DNA from: Blastomyces gilchristii SLH14081
Taxonomy: Eukaryota > Ascomycota > Eurotiomycetes > Onygenales > Ajellomycetaceae
Length of the DNA: 58,147 nt
Assembly: GCF_000003855.2 (NCBI RefSeq)
Contig: NW_003101677.1
Coordinates: 3,074,246 to 3,132,392 of the forward strand
Direction: 5' to 3'
Part shown: positions 10,481 through 21,404 of the stretch, one piece after another
Layout: the number at the start of each line of letters is the position of its first letter
How positions within the stretch are numbered: position 1 is the first letter of the stretch
Notes under the pieces: generated by a model
The model's input: only the letters and a program-made list of their open reading frames with translations
Told to the model about the DNA's origin: nothing
Databases searched by the model: none
Made by a program: the position numbers and the translations under genes

Positions 10481-11883
10481 ATTATTCTTCTTTTCTCACT
10501 TGATACTTTGATCTACTTCTGAATCTTGTAAGAGAGGTATATTCATAGTATTATCTTGTTAAAAGACATCTAGATATTCATGATATTGATAAGAGAGTTT
10601 TGTATAAGAATCTATTATTATAGTATAAGATAACTTCTCTAGAACTTTCTTAATATCAGTCAGACTGATAGAATAGATTGATATATAATTCTACTATCAG
10701 TGACTTTGTCAGTGATTTTATCAATGACTTCTTTTTCACAGTATTTCATAAGCATTGACAGAGATCTGTGTAAGGTTCATAGTCTTGTAAATATTATCTT
10801 TGTGAATTCTATAATTGTTAGAGAATATTAATCTTCTGTTTTAAGTATCTAATAAGATGTCTTGTTGAGACAGTCAGACAAGCTTTAGTATAAGATTATA
10901 GTCAAGATTATCAATCTCATATACATAAGCATCTTCATATTAATGTTCTTCAACATCTATATTTAATTTCATCATGTAACAGATATGAAGATTCTTTGAA
11001 TCAACAAATTCTGTGAGAAGTCAGATTTTTAATAAAAGAATACACTGAAGATTATAACATCTTACAACTGAAGATTTAATTATTGAATAATGATATAGAC
11101 TGCTGTCTATTATAACTTTCATATTATACATATTATCAATCACAGTAGATATAAGAATTACATTCATTATTATTTTCTCTTTAAATTATTGTTATCTGAC
11201 CTCTTCAACCTTCTGTTTATAAATTTGAACAGAAGTTAATCTTTTCTCTATTTCATTGAGATGTTCTTATAGTTATCTTTTAAATCTTTCTTCAATACAA
11301 TGTGATTGATATGAACTGCTGATATTGATCTTTCTTTTAAGTGAGAAGATATATAGACTGATTAGCAGTTGAAAGTGATATAATCTAATCAGTTATAATT
11401 AATGCATATTTCTTATTGATATTGATCAGTGACTTCTTCAGAAGTGATCTCAGAAGCTCAGAAGCCTGTTTGAATGATAGAGACTCTTGCTTATGTATAG
11501 ACATTTGAGTCTACTCAGTTCATGATATCTGTATCATTGTTATTATTCTTCAGTGCAGATATATAAGTGACTGAGATGTAATATCTTCTATCACTATTCT
11601 GTATACTCTTGAGCTTGATAAGACAGTTATTCAGTGTTCAGAGTTGTATACAGAAGTCTTTATAAGTTAAGTCTTTGTTAATATTTACAAGAGTCTGTAA
11701 GAGTTTGAAAGTCAATATCTTGTTAAGCATACTAATCTTTATTTGATTCTCTCAAGATTGATTATCTGGTTCTAGAATCTTGATATCAAAGTCAGAAATA
11801 AATGTTATAAGAGAAGTATTTCTCTATCAGACACTCTGTAATCAATCTAATACTTTCTGTTGCATAGCAGTGTCTCAGAACCT

Positions 11884-12262
11884 GCCCCGGTGGCCGAATA
11901 GTTAATGCAGCCACCCGGTAGTGCCTTCGTGTGGGAAACCAAGGCGTGTGGGTTCGAAACCCGCAGGGGATACATTAAATCCAGAACCCAAGCATCTCAG
12001 GTTTCTAATAAATACAGAGGTGTACAAATCGCTCCAACAAATCACTCTATGTTCCTGGGCTGAGAAGTTATTATTGCATGTATCTAATTGTCACTTCTTT
12101 GTATTTTCCTATGTTCTTGTTATCTTGGTGTGGTCTCAATACCTGTATTTCCTCCTGTATAACCAACACTTGACCTGTATTTAACATCACGCAAGGACTC
12201 ATCATAAGCTCTGCTTGCATATGAGTATAATGGAAGAATAATAATAATAATAATTACTCACT
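11884..12262 (+). mobile_element. tRNA-derived SINE (class II tRNA-like head), copy 1
   Basis: The element starts GCCCCGGTGGCCGAATAG and keeps a near-consensus A box at 11891 and a perfect B box GGTTCGAAACC at 11951. A T-arm-like stem (GTGGG/CCCGC, 11948-11964) and a CCCC/GGGG outer pairing resemble a tRNA-Ser or -Leu. The body (11975-12230) is unrelated to tRNA, and the tail is GAAGAATAATAATAATAATAAT at about 12233-12262. It is almost unmutated compared with its surroundings. It sits between Gypsy-B and a Gypsy-A LTR piece. It is non-coding; any open frame across it is incidental. Confidence 0.85.
11891..11961 (+). promoter_or_regulatory. Pol III A and B boxes of SINE copy 1
   Basis: A box TGGCCGAATAGTT (consensus TRGCNNAGYNGG with one change) and B box GGTTCGAAACC (perfect), with starts 60 bp apart. 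This is an internal RNA polymerase III promoter inherited from a tRNA gene. Confidence 0.8.
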
Positions 12263-12475
12263 ACTTCTTTATACACTATCTTTTGAGATATTTTAGAATC
12301 ACATTAATATGATAACTATAAATCACTTCATAGACAGAATTATTATATTCTGAAGAAGTCTGTACTTCTCATCAGTTTTTAGACATACTATCATATATGA
12401 TTCAAAGATTGCTTAAGTTAGTATATAATTACAGATGTACACCGGCTTCTTATATATGTTATACTCAGTTAATTA
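12263..12475 (-). repeat. Gypsy-A LTR fragment
   Basis: The sequence from ACTCACTACTTC to CAGTTAATTAG aligns with 27858-28086, the 5-prime LTR of Gypsy-A copy A, in the same orientation. It includes ACACTATCTTTTGAGAT and ACCGGCTTCTTATATA. Both ends abut SINEs, so it is a remnant and not a whole solo LTR. Confidence 0.75.
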
Positions 12476-12801
12476 GCCCCGGTGGCTGAATCGTTAATGC
12501 GGCCACTCAGTAGCACCTTGGTGTGGGAAACCAAGGCGTGTGGGTTTGAAACCCGCAGGGGATACATTAAATCTGGAACTCAAGCACCTCAGGTTCCTAA
12601 TAAATACAGAGGTGTACAAATCACTTCAATGAATCACTCTATGTTCCTGGGCTGAGAAGTTATTATTGTATGTATTTAATTGTCACTCCTTTGTATTTTC
12701 CTATGTTCTTGTTATCTTGGTGTGATCTCAACACCTGTATTTCCTCCTGTATAATCAACACTTGATCTGTATTTAACATCATGCAAGCACTCATCATACG
12801 C
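12476..12801 (+). mobile_element. tRNA-derived SINE, copy 2 (runs into sequence gap)
   Basis: This is the same family as 11884-12262. Head GCCCCGGTGGCTGAATCG, B box GGTTTGAAACC at 12543 with one C-to-T change, and the same body through AACATCATGCAAGCACTCATC. The tail is lost in the N run at 12802. Differences from copy 1 are mostly transitions. Confidence 0.85.
12483..12553 (+). promoter_or_regulatory. Pol III A and B boxes of SINE copy 2
   Basis: TGGCTGAATCGTT (A box, degraded) and GGTTTGAAACC (B box with its CG mutated to TG). The damaged B box suggests weaker transcription than copy 1. Confidence 0.65.
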
Positions 12802-13028
12802 NNNNNNNNNNNNNNNNNNNNNNNNNNNNNNNNNNNNNNNNNNNNNNNNNNNNNNNNNNNNNNNNNNNNNNNNNNNNNNNNNNNNNNNNNNNNNNNNNNN
12901 NNNNNNNNNNNNNNNNNNNNNNNNNNNNNNNNNNNNNNNNNNNNNNNNNNNNNNNNNNNNNNNNNNNNNNNNNNNNNNNNNNNNNNNNNNNNNNNNNNNN
13001 NNNNNNNNNNNNNNNNNNNNNNNNNNNN
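12802..13028. other. Assembly gap (N run)
   Basis: 227 undetermined bases. Open frames reported across it are artefacts. Confidence 0.99.
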
Positions 13029-13457
13029 GAAGACATTAGTCAGTTTAAAGAGTGTGACTACTGAATTAAAGAGATCATATCGTGTTGAAATACTATAAGT
13101 CACTCATCTTCTTCAGAGATACAATCTTATAAAATGTAGTAATAATATTTAACTCTGTAAAGTATTGAGCTCATCTGATACATGCTAGAGTTTCATTAAT
13201 AAGAGATAAGAAATAATAATCTTTCTTTGTTAATTGATTCAGATCTTAATAGTTCACACAGAATTAGAGTTCTTTATCTGATTTCTTTGTAAAGAGAATA
13301 GAAGCTGTAGTGAAAGAGTTATTAATATATATGAATTTCTTCTTTAACAGATTATTGAGTGTCTTTCAAAGAAGAAGAAGTTCATCTTGAGACATATTAT
13401 ACAGAAGATCTTATAATGACTTAAAGTTCTTATTATTCTTCTTTTCTAACTTGATAC
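13029..13457 (-). mobile_element. Gypsy-B fragment, RT region
   Basis: It aligns with 10080-10500 of Gypsy-B copy 2 (for example AGTCAGTTTAAAGAGTGTGACTACT, which spans RT motifs) on the same strand. It is about 430 bp, bounded by the N gap and by the inverted-repeat arm. It is non-functional. Confidence 0.8.
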
Positions 13458-13990
13458 TGTGATTAGACTGACCGTGTGACCGTGTCTGAGACCAGGACCA
13501 AACTTTACAGTTGTCATGTTGCCTAAAAGCATTACTCCTGGTCATGGTTTGTGTTCATCACATTGATTTCAAATCCTGTTATTTCAAATATTAAAGATCC
13601 CAGATTCACTTTTCAAATAAAAATCTAGTCTCAGATAAAGAATATGTTTGAATTCTTAGTCACATTTTCATTCTGATCTCATTATTGAAAATGATATTAA
13701 ATAAGACTATGAAATCATTTCTCACTTACATAATATCATAACATAGTACTCATTTGTTGAAAATTCAACAGAGAGTATTATTAAATATCATTACTTTTCT
13801 GAACACAGATTATAATTAATATCATTTTAATTAAAAAAAAAAATGTAAAATACAAAAAATAATGAAAAAATAAAAAACAAAATAACAAGAAAAAATCACA
13901 ATAAAAAAAAAAAAAAAAGAGAAAGAAAAAAAGAAGAGAAAGAAAAAAAGAGATAGAAAGAGAAAGAAAAATAAAAAAAAAAAAGAAAAG
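13458..13990 (+). repeat. Right arm of inverted repeat; candidate hAT 5-prime terminus
   Basis: It starts CTGACCGTGTGACCGTGTCTGAG and continues ACCAGGACCAAAC, then an AT-rich part and an A-rich tract from about 13832. It is the mirror of 1-474. A sequence at 19190-19217 (TTGGTCCTGGTGGGACTCACGCCAAG) shares ACCAGGACCAA in reverse complement plus a similar end, so this may be the left terminus of the hAT element. I found no 8-bp target duplication. Confidence 0.5.
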
Positions 13991-15319
13991 AAAAAGAAAA
14001 AAATAAAAAATAAAAATAAAAAAAAATCAAGGTCACAGAGCTACAGTATTCTTAAAATACTCACTTCTCAGAGTCTTTACAATGTTCATCATCAACTGTG
14101 TATCTCTTATAGTGAGAATAACACAGCTGTGATGAGTCATTATTTTAATATCATCTAATAAATAATCAGTATATATCTATATAAATGTGAATAATTAGAA
14201 AATATACACTTGAAAAGTGTGATTAGAGTGAACTCTGCTATCACTTGAATAACATTAAGAGCAGAACACTGAAATTAATGATTCTCTTCATTGATTTCAC
14301 AGACAAGGTATATGAAGATGATCTTGAGAAATATAAGATTTCCTGACTTCTGATAGAAACAGATCTCACAGAGAGACTCTATTTTCATTATATCAGAGAC
14401 TGAGTGTTATCAAAAAGCATTACTTTAATACACATGCACTTACTATGACAATTCACTCTCTGCATATATGACTGAGAGTTGCAGCTTTCTTATGCTGCAC
14501 AGCTCTCTCTGAGATGCTGCTGCTGATTTGCAATTCACACAGTCTCTCAGTTCAGTATGCACTGTGTATATACAGCTCTACATGCTGGGGCTGTGTTGAC
14601 TATTATGACCTGGCGTGATACTCACTTTTCACAGGCTATGTTTCATTTGATTGAGAAGAAAAGGGATGCAACTGCTGTTTTATTTGAGAGAGAATGAATA
14701 ATTGAATCTGTAGAAGATAATTTAATTTCTTCTGCATTTGAAATTTAATTAGTCTATACTCTTCAATTTAAGAGTTTCTGAGAGTGTTTTAATAGTTTTC
14801 ATATCAGCTTGAAATTAGTGATTGATTGAAGAAGAGAAAAGAGAGAAGAAAGAAATGAGAATAACTTATCTTTATAATATGAAAACAGAGAATTGCTGTA
14901 ATCATTTACTCTAGTAATAAAGATCTGTTTTCTGCATGTATCTCTGATACAGATTATATGATAACTGTATATAAAGAATATCAACAGTGCATGTATTGAA
15001 TAAAGATAATGTTACTATACAACACTGTAGCTGTTTCTGTACATCACTGAAAGCTGTTAATATTTTCTTTGAGTCTCTTTATATTTGATAAGTCAGTAAT
15101 ATATTTCAATGCACTCTCTCTTTCATCATTATCATCATCATCATCATTATCACTATTACCATCATTATTATCATCATCATTATCATTATTATCATCATTA
15201 TTATATCATTTCTGACTGCCTCTTCTGCCTTCATCTCTCTTCAACACTCACTGAAATCAATCATGTCATTCTTCTTCAAATATTCTGTGGTCCTGCAGAT
15301 CATCAAGGCGTGTGAGTGC
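13991..15319. other. AT-rich stretch without recognisable gene; microsatellite at 15115-15210
   Basis: I see no coding homology. It contains an A-rich low-complexity run to 14030, a less mutated patch at 14578-14645 with ACCTGGCGTGATACTCAC, and a CAT/ATT microsatellite at about 15115-15210. The His/Tyr-rich frame over the microsatellite is a by-product. If the hAT element starts near 13458, this is its leader. Confidence 0.5.
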
Positions 15320-16040
15320 TGTCACAGATTGAAGAAAGAGAAGAAGAAGATGTTTAAGTGAGAGAAGACAGATTATAAGACATGTTATAATGCCTTGAAG
15401 AGACTCTGTAAGAAAGCAGAATGATAACAATTTTAAGTAACACTTCTGATAGATTTAGACTGAACTAAGTATAGAAATAATGCAGATAACACTGTCTGTG
15501 AGAGATTGAAGAAGAAGACAGTGAAGAGTCTCATACAGCAGCAGTGAGATCAGAAGAAGTCTTAAGAATGATTTAAGATCAAGATAAAGAGAGAGAGAGA
15601 GAAGAAGAGTATTACTGTAAATAAGCAGTAGCAGAAGAAGATTAAGAAGATGTTGAAGCAGAAGATAAAGAAGTTAAAACTGATAAGTTTTTTATTTATT
15701 AAGAGATAATAATTTTTGATAATACTTCTGTTCTCTAATTGATTAGCAGAAGCTGACAGAGAAGAAGAGAATTGAGGCCTTGTTCAGGTCTTGAATACAC
15801 TTCATGATTCAGAATATTGAGAAAACAGCTCTGCTCTCTGAACATGTCAATCTGCTTACTGCTGAGATGGAACCTGAGACAGCAGACCAGGAAATGTGGG
15901 ATTTTGAGGTGCAGGTTGACCTGGCTGAGAGGAAGCAGCAGAAACCCTTCTCTGAGAAGACAGTGAAGAGAGATTTTGAGATGATTATCATCTCAGATGA
16001 GCAGAAGAAGAAGAAGAAGAAGAATAAGAAGTAAATTATG
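15320..16040 (+). pseudogene. Lysine-rich coding-like segment with a well-preserved last exon
   Basis: Sense codons are dominated by AAG, AGA and GAA. A candidate intron (about 15684-15745, ataagt to ttgattag) separates this from a 76-codon frame at 15804-16034 that begins MIQNIEKTALLSEH. It keeps a Trp codon, CC and GG dinucleotides (ADQEMWDFEVQVDLAERK) and ends in a run of lysines. It is far less mutated than its surroundings. It could be the N-terminal, nuclear-localising part of the hAT gene that follows, or a separate transposase tail. I do not recognise a domain. Confidence 0.4.
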
Positions 16041-16479
16041 AAGAATGATAAGAAGAATAAGAAAGAGAAGAAGTAAATTTTTTTCTTTTTATATTAGTTA
16101 ATTATAAGTTTAAGTTTTTAATTATTAATAATTAAAATTGATTTTAAGTTTTCAAAAATTATTATACAAGTTGTAATCAAGTCAGGAATGATATATATAT
16201 ATATATATATTTAACTATCATGATTCATAAATCACTATAATATATAAGTATCAACATTTTTTCAACATTGATATTCACAATATTAATATATTTTTAATAA
16301 TATCATCTGATAATACAATTTGATAACACTCTCTTTCATAATATTAATATATTTCAAGAAATATGACAGAGATTAATCAAGATTGTTTATTTACTTTTAT
16401 ACATCAATGATATTCAATCTGAGTTAGTACTAAAATTATAACTAAGCTAAGAAACAAGATTATTTTCTCTTATATTAAT

Positions 16480-18960
16480 TCTTCTTACACACATCAGTGA
16501 TCAGTTATTGAAAATAAATTATTATCTTTCTTAAATTATTATCATATCTTTTGAATTCACTTCTTTCACTTCTTTTACTTCTATTGAAGATTCACAAACT
16601 CTTCAAGAAATCACTGTGAATTACAAAGTCTACATTATTTATAATTCAACACAGAATGCTCTCTTTCAATTATAATAAATAATCACTTCATTCTTCACAT
16701 CTGATTCCAGGTCATGAAATTTATGAAAAACTCAACACAAATATCAAGATAAACTATAGAATAATTATCAACAGATTGTATTATAGATTACTGAAGAGTT
16801 ATCTCTCTGCTGTATTCACTGCAACTCTATTCAGAAACATTCATTATGAACTGATTATAACTCTGAAGAAATTTCTCAACATCTGAAGTCATCAGAATGC
16901 AGATAATAAAAGAAAAATAATCAGAAAATTACTACTGAGCTGATAAGTTACTCTATTAGATAATAATTTTTGATAACACTAACTTTCTAATTTGAAGAAA
17001 ATTATACAAAAATGATCATGTATCAGTACTCTGATTTCACAACTCTCATCTGATAACTTCTGTAAATAATTACTTTATATATGTATATCTCTGAATCTTT
17101 CTCTTCAATCAATTGAAAACTCCGAATTCTGAACACTTCTTCAAATACTTAATTCAAATCTTCATATTCTACATTGATTCTGTCTTCAGTTCAATCTTGA
17201 GACATAGTATAAAGTCAATATACAATATCTAGAATCAGAGTTGAAGAATCATTGAAGAGTGTCTCTCACAGTGAATACATGAACTAGTACAAACAATCTT
17301 ACATTTATAAGAGTTATATGTTATTATATTGATGAGAACTGAACTTATCAAGAGACATTAATTGAATTTAAATCATTGATCAGTAGTCATACTGAGGATT
17401 ATATAACAGAGATATTAATGACTGTGATTAAAAATGACTATTAAGATATTAGTCTCAGTCTTCTTACAATTACAACTGACAATGCTGTAAATAACTACAC
17501 TATGATAAAGAGCTTGAAGTAAAAATTGACTTTGTATTTCTGAAATAATAAATAAGATCATATTCTCTGCATTGCTCATGTGATTCAACTTATAATACAA
17601 ACACTGATAAAGAATCTTAATATTGAGATGAAGAATAATGAGATGACTGATTCTTGAGATGAGAATGAGATGAAAGTGATTACTCAAGTAACTTTTACAT
17701 TTACTTTATAAAAGATAATGTTTTTTAACAACACTTTTTAATATTACTTTTTAATAATACTTTTTAATAATACTACTGTTAATTTTGAATAGATTGACTA
17801 ATAATTTAAATATCACAGATTCAAAATATTGTTAATATGATTTATATCTTCTCTAAACAATAACAACAATTCCATGATATTCAATAAATAAATAAATCAG
17901 TCACATTACTGAATATGATACAGAATGTTAGAACACAGTGAAGTTCAATATATAAGATAACTATTCAGACTCTTCAATTGTGTCAGATGATTGATTATTA
18001 AGTGCAACACTCTGATTAGAAAAAGATTCAGATATTGAAACTTTCTGATATGAAGTGAACTCAGTTGAAATATGTGATTGATTTACTGTTTCAGTTTTAT
18101 AAGATAATAAAGACAGTCTTAATCACTCATACATCAATGCTGCAGTCAGCCTGATAAGTGTATAACAGTTTATTTACTCATCTTGAGAAGCAGTTGAATC
18201 ACTTAAAAAGAAATTCAGTCTGAGATGATGCTATAGCACAGGCTATTATTACTGTAAGAGATAAACTGGTATATTACTACAGCAAAACTGAACAATCTTT
18301 TACAGAGTACTATGCTATAGCAGCTCTACTAGATTTCTTCTATTGAGTTAATATCTACACTTCTCAAGATTGAACAGAGAAGAAATGAGACTTATATGTT
18401 AAATTAGTCTGAGACTACTACAATGTCAACTATCAGAGATTTGAATGAGCAGATGTTTAAGATGTGAAGACAGTGAAATACAATTCTCTAGTAAGTAACA
18501 ATCTTTGATAACACTTCATATCTCATAGAACTATAATACTAACTTTGAAACAGAACTTATATATATTGATTACAACTGAAAATCAGGCAAAACTACATAC
18601 TTATAAAACTGAATTTGACTGCTATCTTCAAGATAATCTGACAAATTTACACATCAAATCAATTCTAGAGTTATGAAAAATTGTTGAGAGTATATATTCA
18701 ACTGTTACACTGATGACATGTGATATTCTGACAATTTCATTGACAGAGATGAGAATGAAGTGAAAGTTCAACTCAAGTTGAAATATTTATCACTATTATC
18801 AGAGACAATTATAAGAAGAAATAATCAAGAAACTCATGATTATAAAACATAAAATTATCAGACAGTTTAATATCTCTGATTACAGTATATCAGAGAAGTG
18901 TAGTTTTCATGAGAAAGTGAAGAATAAACTTGTACAAGAATGTATTTAATTGTTTCATGA
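16480..18960 (+). pseudogene. hAT transposase (ICHYRRG type), multi-exon, decayed
   Basis: The plus strand reads, in order: a poorly resolved N-terminal region (16500-17400); ITTDNAVNNYTM with a catalytic-type Asp at 17478; CIAHVIQLIIQ with the CxxH motif at 17568-17579; a segment resembling RWSSTYKM near 17939; KLVYYYSKTEQSFTEYYAIAA at about 18252; and a C-terminal dimerisation region near 18640-18860. That region ends NIYHYYQRQL (18782-18811), the decayed form of the ICHYRRG signature of fungal hATs. Conserved tryptophans are TGA throughout. Candidate introns lie near 16955-16990, 17689-17788 and 18491-18553, the last with gtaagt, tactaac and ttgaaacag. hAT enzymes cut and paste DNA with 8-bp duplications. 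Confidence 0.75.
18491..18553 (+). other. Candidate spliceosomal intron in the hAT gene
   Basis: The stretch starts GTAAGTAAC, has TACTAAC (a classic branch-point heptamer) close to its end, and finishes TTGAAACAG. Its length of about 63 bp is typical for a filamentous fungus. Coding homology resumes after it. It contains CTTTGATAACACTT, a string repeated in other candidate introns here. Confidence 0.55.
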
Positions 18961-19269
18961 GTATTATCAATAATCATTACTAAATTCTGATTATATAAAC
19001 AATCACTGAATGAACTGAATGAGACTGATTTTAATCTTCAGTCTCAGTCTCATTCTGATTTTGAAAGAATGATCATCTTTCACAGTTTATCCTGAGAAAC
19101 TACTCTCATTTCACTGTTCTTGAATTAAATCTGGTCATTTTTCACATCATTTCTCTCAGAAATGATTCATTTTCAGATTTTTTTGAGGCTTGGTCCTGGT
19201 GGGACTCACGCCAAGAAATGTATGAAACCAGATCAAATGAAACTAAATGTGAAATTCATGGTCCTGCCG
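18961..19269 (+). other. hAT 3-prime region and candidate right terminus
   Basis: No coding signal is visible. An unmutated patch at 19186-19217, CTTGGTCCTGGTGGGACTCACGCCAAG, is partly palindromic and resembles the reverse complement of the sequence beginning at 13458. It may be the right end of the hAT element. Confidence 0.4.
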
Positions 19270-19640
19270 GCCAGTCTAACCGCGTCTACCGCCTCATAGC
19301 TCTCTCTATTACTTTCACTCTCTATCTCTACTCTCTTATCACCTCTTTCATTTCTACTCTCTCTATCATTATCACTGCCTCTAACCGCCCTGCAGCTCTC
19401 TCTATCACTTTCACCTCTCTATCTCTACTTCTCTCTTATCACCTCTACTCTCTCTATCACTATTACTATCTCTATCATCTCATAACTCTCTTTATCACTT
19501 TTATTCTCTATCTCTATTCACTGTTATCATTCTTTTCACTTCTTTTACTCTTTACTCTCTCATTACTATTATTATTATCATCTCTACTTCTTCTACTACT
19601 CTCTTTCACTCTGTATCATCTCTATTATTATTATCAGATT
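19270..19640 (-). repeat. Pyrimidine-rich satellite (inverted relative of 28395-29260)
   Basis: A GC-richer head (GCCGGCCAGTCTAACCGCGTC) is followed by CTCTATCAC, TTTCACTCTC and ATTATTATC units. In reverse complement these match the GATAGAG/GTGATAG minisatellite at 28395-29260, including the region beside its GC-rich end. The 163-codon frame here is stop-free only because of composition. Confidence 0.65.
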
Positions 19641-19905
19641 AATCAGAGCTGTACAGACTGCAGAGTGAGCTATTCAATCTTATTCATAAATTCAAAGAGA
19701 TGTATATAACATCACATGAGATTTTATTATAGAGTATTTAACAGTATATACTATAAACACAGAGATTAAAATATGATGAAGATAGTAAGAGAGAAGTAAA
19801 GATAGTGAAAGTGATAGAAGAGACTGTAGATATAAGAATAAGTACTTGCAGATGATTATTCAGGTGTTTGCAGCTTGGCGTGATATGTACTGTTAACTAC
19901 TAGAA
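19641..19905. other. Unassigned AT-rich stretch with satellite traces
   Basis: No gene recognised. A purine-rich trace (19775-19830, AAGATAGTGAAAGTGATAGAAGAGACTG) resembles a satellite unit in the orientation of 28395-29260. TTGGCGTGATATGTACTG near 19878 resembles 14610. Confidence 0.45.
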
Positions 19906-20101
19906 GTGTGATTCAAAGGTTGCTTAAGCCAGCATACAATTACAGGCGTACGCCGGCTTCTTATATATTGTAATATTATACACTAAATTAATTAGCGTCT
20001 GCTATGGCCTCTTTACACTCATAAGCTAGTTCGGAAGCGGCCGCGTTATTATTCAACAGTTGTATGTTCTTTCAAACCACTGTATGTTCTTTCAAACCAC
20101 A
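19906..20101 (-). repeat. 3-prime LTR of Gypsy-A copy A (truncated)
   Basis: The LTR starts TGTGGTTTGAAAGAACATAC on the minus strand at 20101, with two copies of a 20-bp unit, then the GCGGCCGC-containing core (20037-20047) and the TATATAAG region. The match to the 5-prime LTR stops near 19906. Confidence 0.8.
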
Positions 20102-20113
20102 TCCTCCCTCACC
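20102..20113 (-). promoter_or_regulatory. Polypurine tract of Gypsy-A copy A
   Basis: The minus strand reads GGTGAGGGAGGA directly before the TGTGG start of the 3-prime LTR. This is the expected primer site for plus-strand DNA synthesis. In copy B the matching stretch is GATGAAGAAGAA (about 58037-58048), still purine-only. Confidence 0.75.
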
Positions 20114-20779
20114 AGATTCAGTCATGCTCACATGACCATGACATCTGTTCTAGCTTCATGCGGATTAGCGCGCCACTAGTGTTCGCGATCTTGTGACCTA
20201 TTCTGGATTCAGCTAGTGTTCTGTGTATGCCCTTATAAAGAAACTTTCACTATATTACATCACTTATTCACTAACTTTTCTCATTCTTCAATCATCTTCT
20301 TCATCATCATCATCATTAAATGCTATTATCATCTCATTCAAGATTACTGCTTCTTCTTCTGTTCAACACCTTCTATCTGTTTATCTATTACATTGTATAT
20401 GTTTCTGATAATAATCTCTCATTCTTATAACAAGTGTCATTGTAGTGCTTATATCAGGCAGTTCATTAGCAGTAAGTGTAATGTGTTGTGAAATATATGT
20501 GATCAGAACTTGTTATCTTCTAATGATCATCAGAATATATTATCATGAATAACATCTCTTCTTCATCTTCTCATACACTCTCAACTATTTCTTCTTCTTA
20601 GTGAGTTTCTGATTATGTTTTCTGATATGATTTTGCATGAACACAGATGCTGATATGTTATTTTTATTCATGTAGAATCTTCATATGTTGACAGATTCAT
20701 ATTCACTGATAATAGTGAACTCAATGTTGAATCATTGATTGAGAACTTGAAGAATGTGATAATGAAGAAATTATCTGTG

Positions 20780-20986
20780 TCATATATAACTGAGTCTTCT
20801 GTGTTCTTTTCTGCCTCTTCTGCCACTTCTTTCTCTGCTGCTCTCTCTTAATCTTCTACACTTACTTCTGTGTCTAATTCTTCCACTCTCACTACCTCTG
20901 TTCCTGTGATTCTCACTCCTGTCACTCCTGGTTTTACTGTCTCTGCTTTTGTTATCAGCTCTTCTCATTTCAAGAAGATGTTGCAT
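20780..20986 (-). pseudogene. Arg/Ser-rich open segment downstream of Gypsy-A pol (copy A)
   Basis: A 68-codon sense frame (MRRADNKSRDSKTRSDRSE at its core) matches 57178-57378 of copy B: both share RGSESGRIR, RRLRESSR and HRRLSYI. It lies between the integrase tail and the 3-prime LTR, where most gypsy elements carry nothing. RS-type sequences often bind RNA or splicing factors. The strand is ambiguous: the complementary Ser-rich frame is also open in both copies, and AGA-rich codons resist this mutation process. No ATG-led full gene can be drawn. Confidence 0.4.
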
Positions 20987-21404
20987 AGACTTAATGAATC
21001 ATGTTTCTCAGCATGTATACTTCTGCTTTTCTTACTGACTCTCAGAATGATTTATTGTATGAAGACTGTATATAACATAACTATCTAAAGCTCAGTTACA
21101 GACACTGATTATTACATTCATTTTAAATATTCATGATAAGACAATTATTCATTTATATCAGAGAATCACTCTCTTTCTTAACAGTGTTGAGATTGTAAGT
21201 CTTTTTCTTTTTCATCTTTTCTTTCTAATGCTGATTTTTCTGTTCTTAGAAGAAATTATTATGAGTTTTACTGTGTATAAAGTTATAACATTTACAGATA
21301 TCAAGAAGCTTTTTATAACTGTAAAGTTCAATATTACAGAGATATCTGCTCTAATGAATTTCTTCAGAATGATAGATCTGTATCAGCCTATTCTCTGACA
21401 TCTG

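Larger units (their letters stand above)
7472..11883 (-). mobile_element. Gypsy-B copy 2: Ty3/gypsy chromovirus, decayed
   Basis: The minus strand carries an LTR whose outer end is TGTAAGAGGCCTACGC at 7472, then going upstream a chromodomain (about 7790-7960), integrase (about 8000-8830, first Asp changed to Asn), RNase H (9401-9634), RT (about 9950-10480) and an unresolved stretch that should hold protease and gag (10480-11883). The outer LTR end is the mirror image of that of copy 1 at 2391, so two Gypsy-B copies face each other across the LINE. The 5-prime end is cut by the SINE at 11884. Confidence 0.85.

Noticed and set aside
11884..11975. Functional tRNA-Ser or tRNA-Leu gene
   Set aside because: A and B boxes and T arm are good, but the acceptor stem pairs poorly and the sequence continues into a repeated SINE body with an AAT tail.
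11921..12184. 87-codon frame over SINE copy 1
   Set aside because: It spans the tRNA-like head and the body of a non-coding SINE; copy 2 does not preserve the frame.
12663..13103. Open frames crossing the N run
   Set aside because: The frames are produced by undetermined bases.
15109..15315. 68-codon His/Tyr-rich frame
   Set aside because: Translation of a CAT/ATT microsatellite; no support beyond it.
19218..19709. 163-codon open frame
   Set aside because: Most of it is the inverted satellite and microsatellite; composition alone keeps it open.
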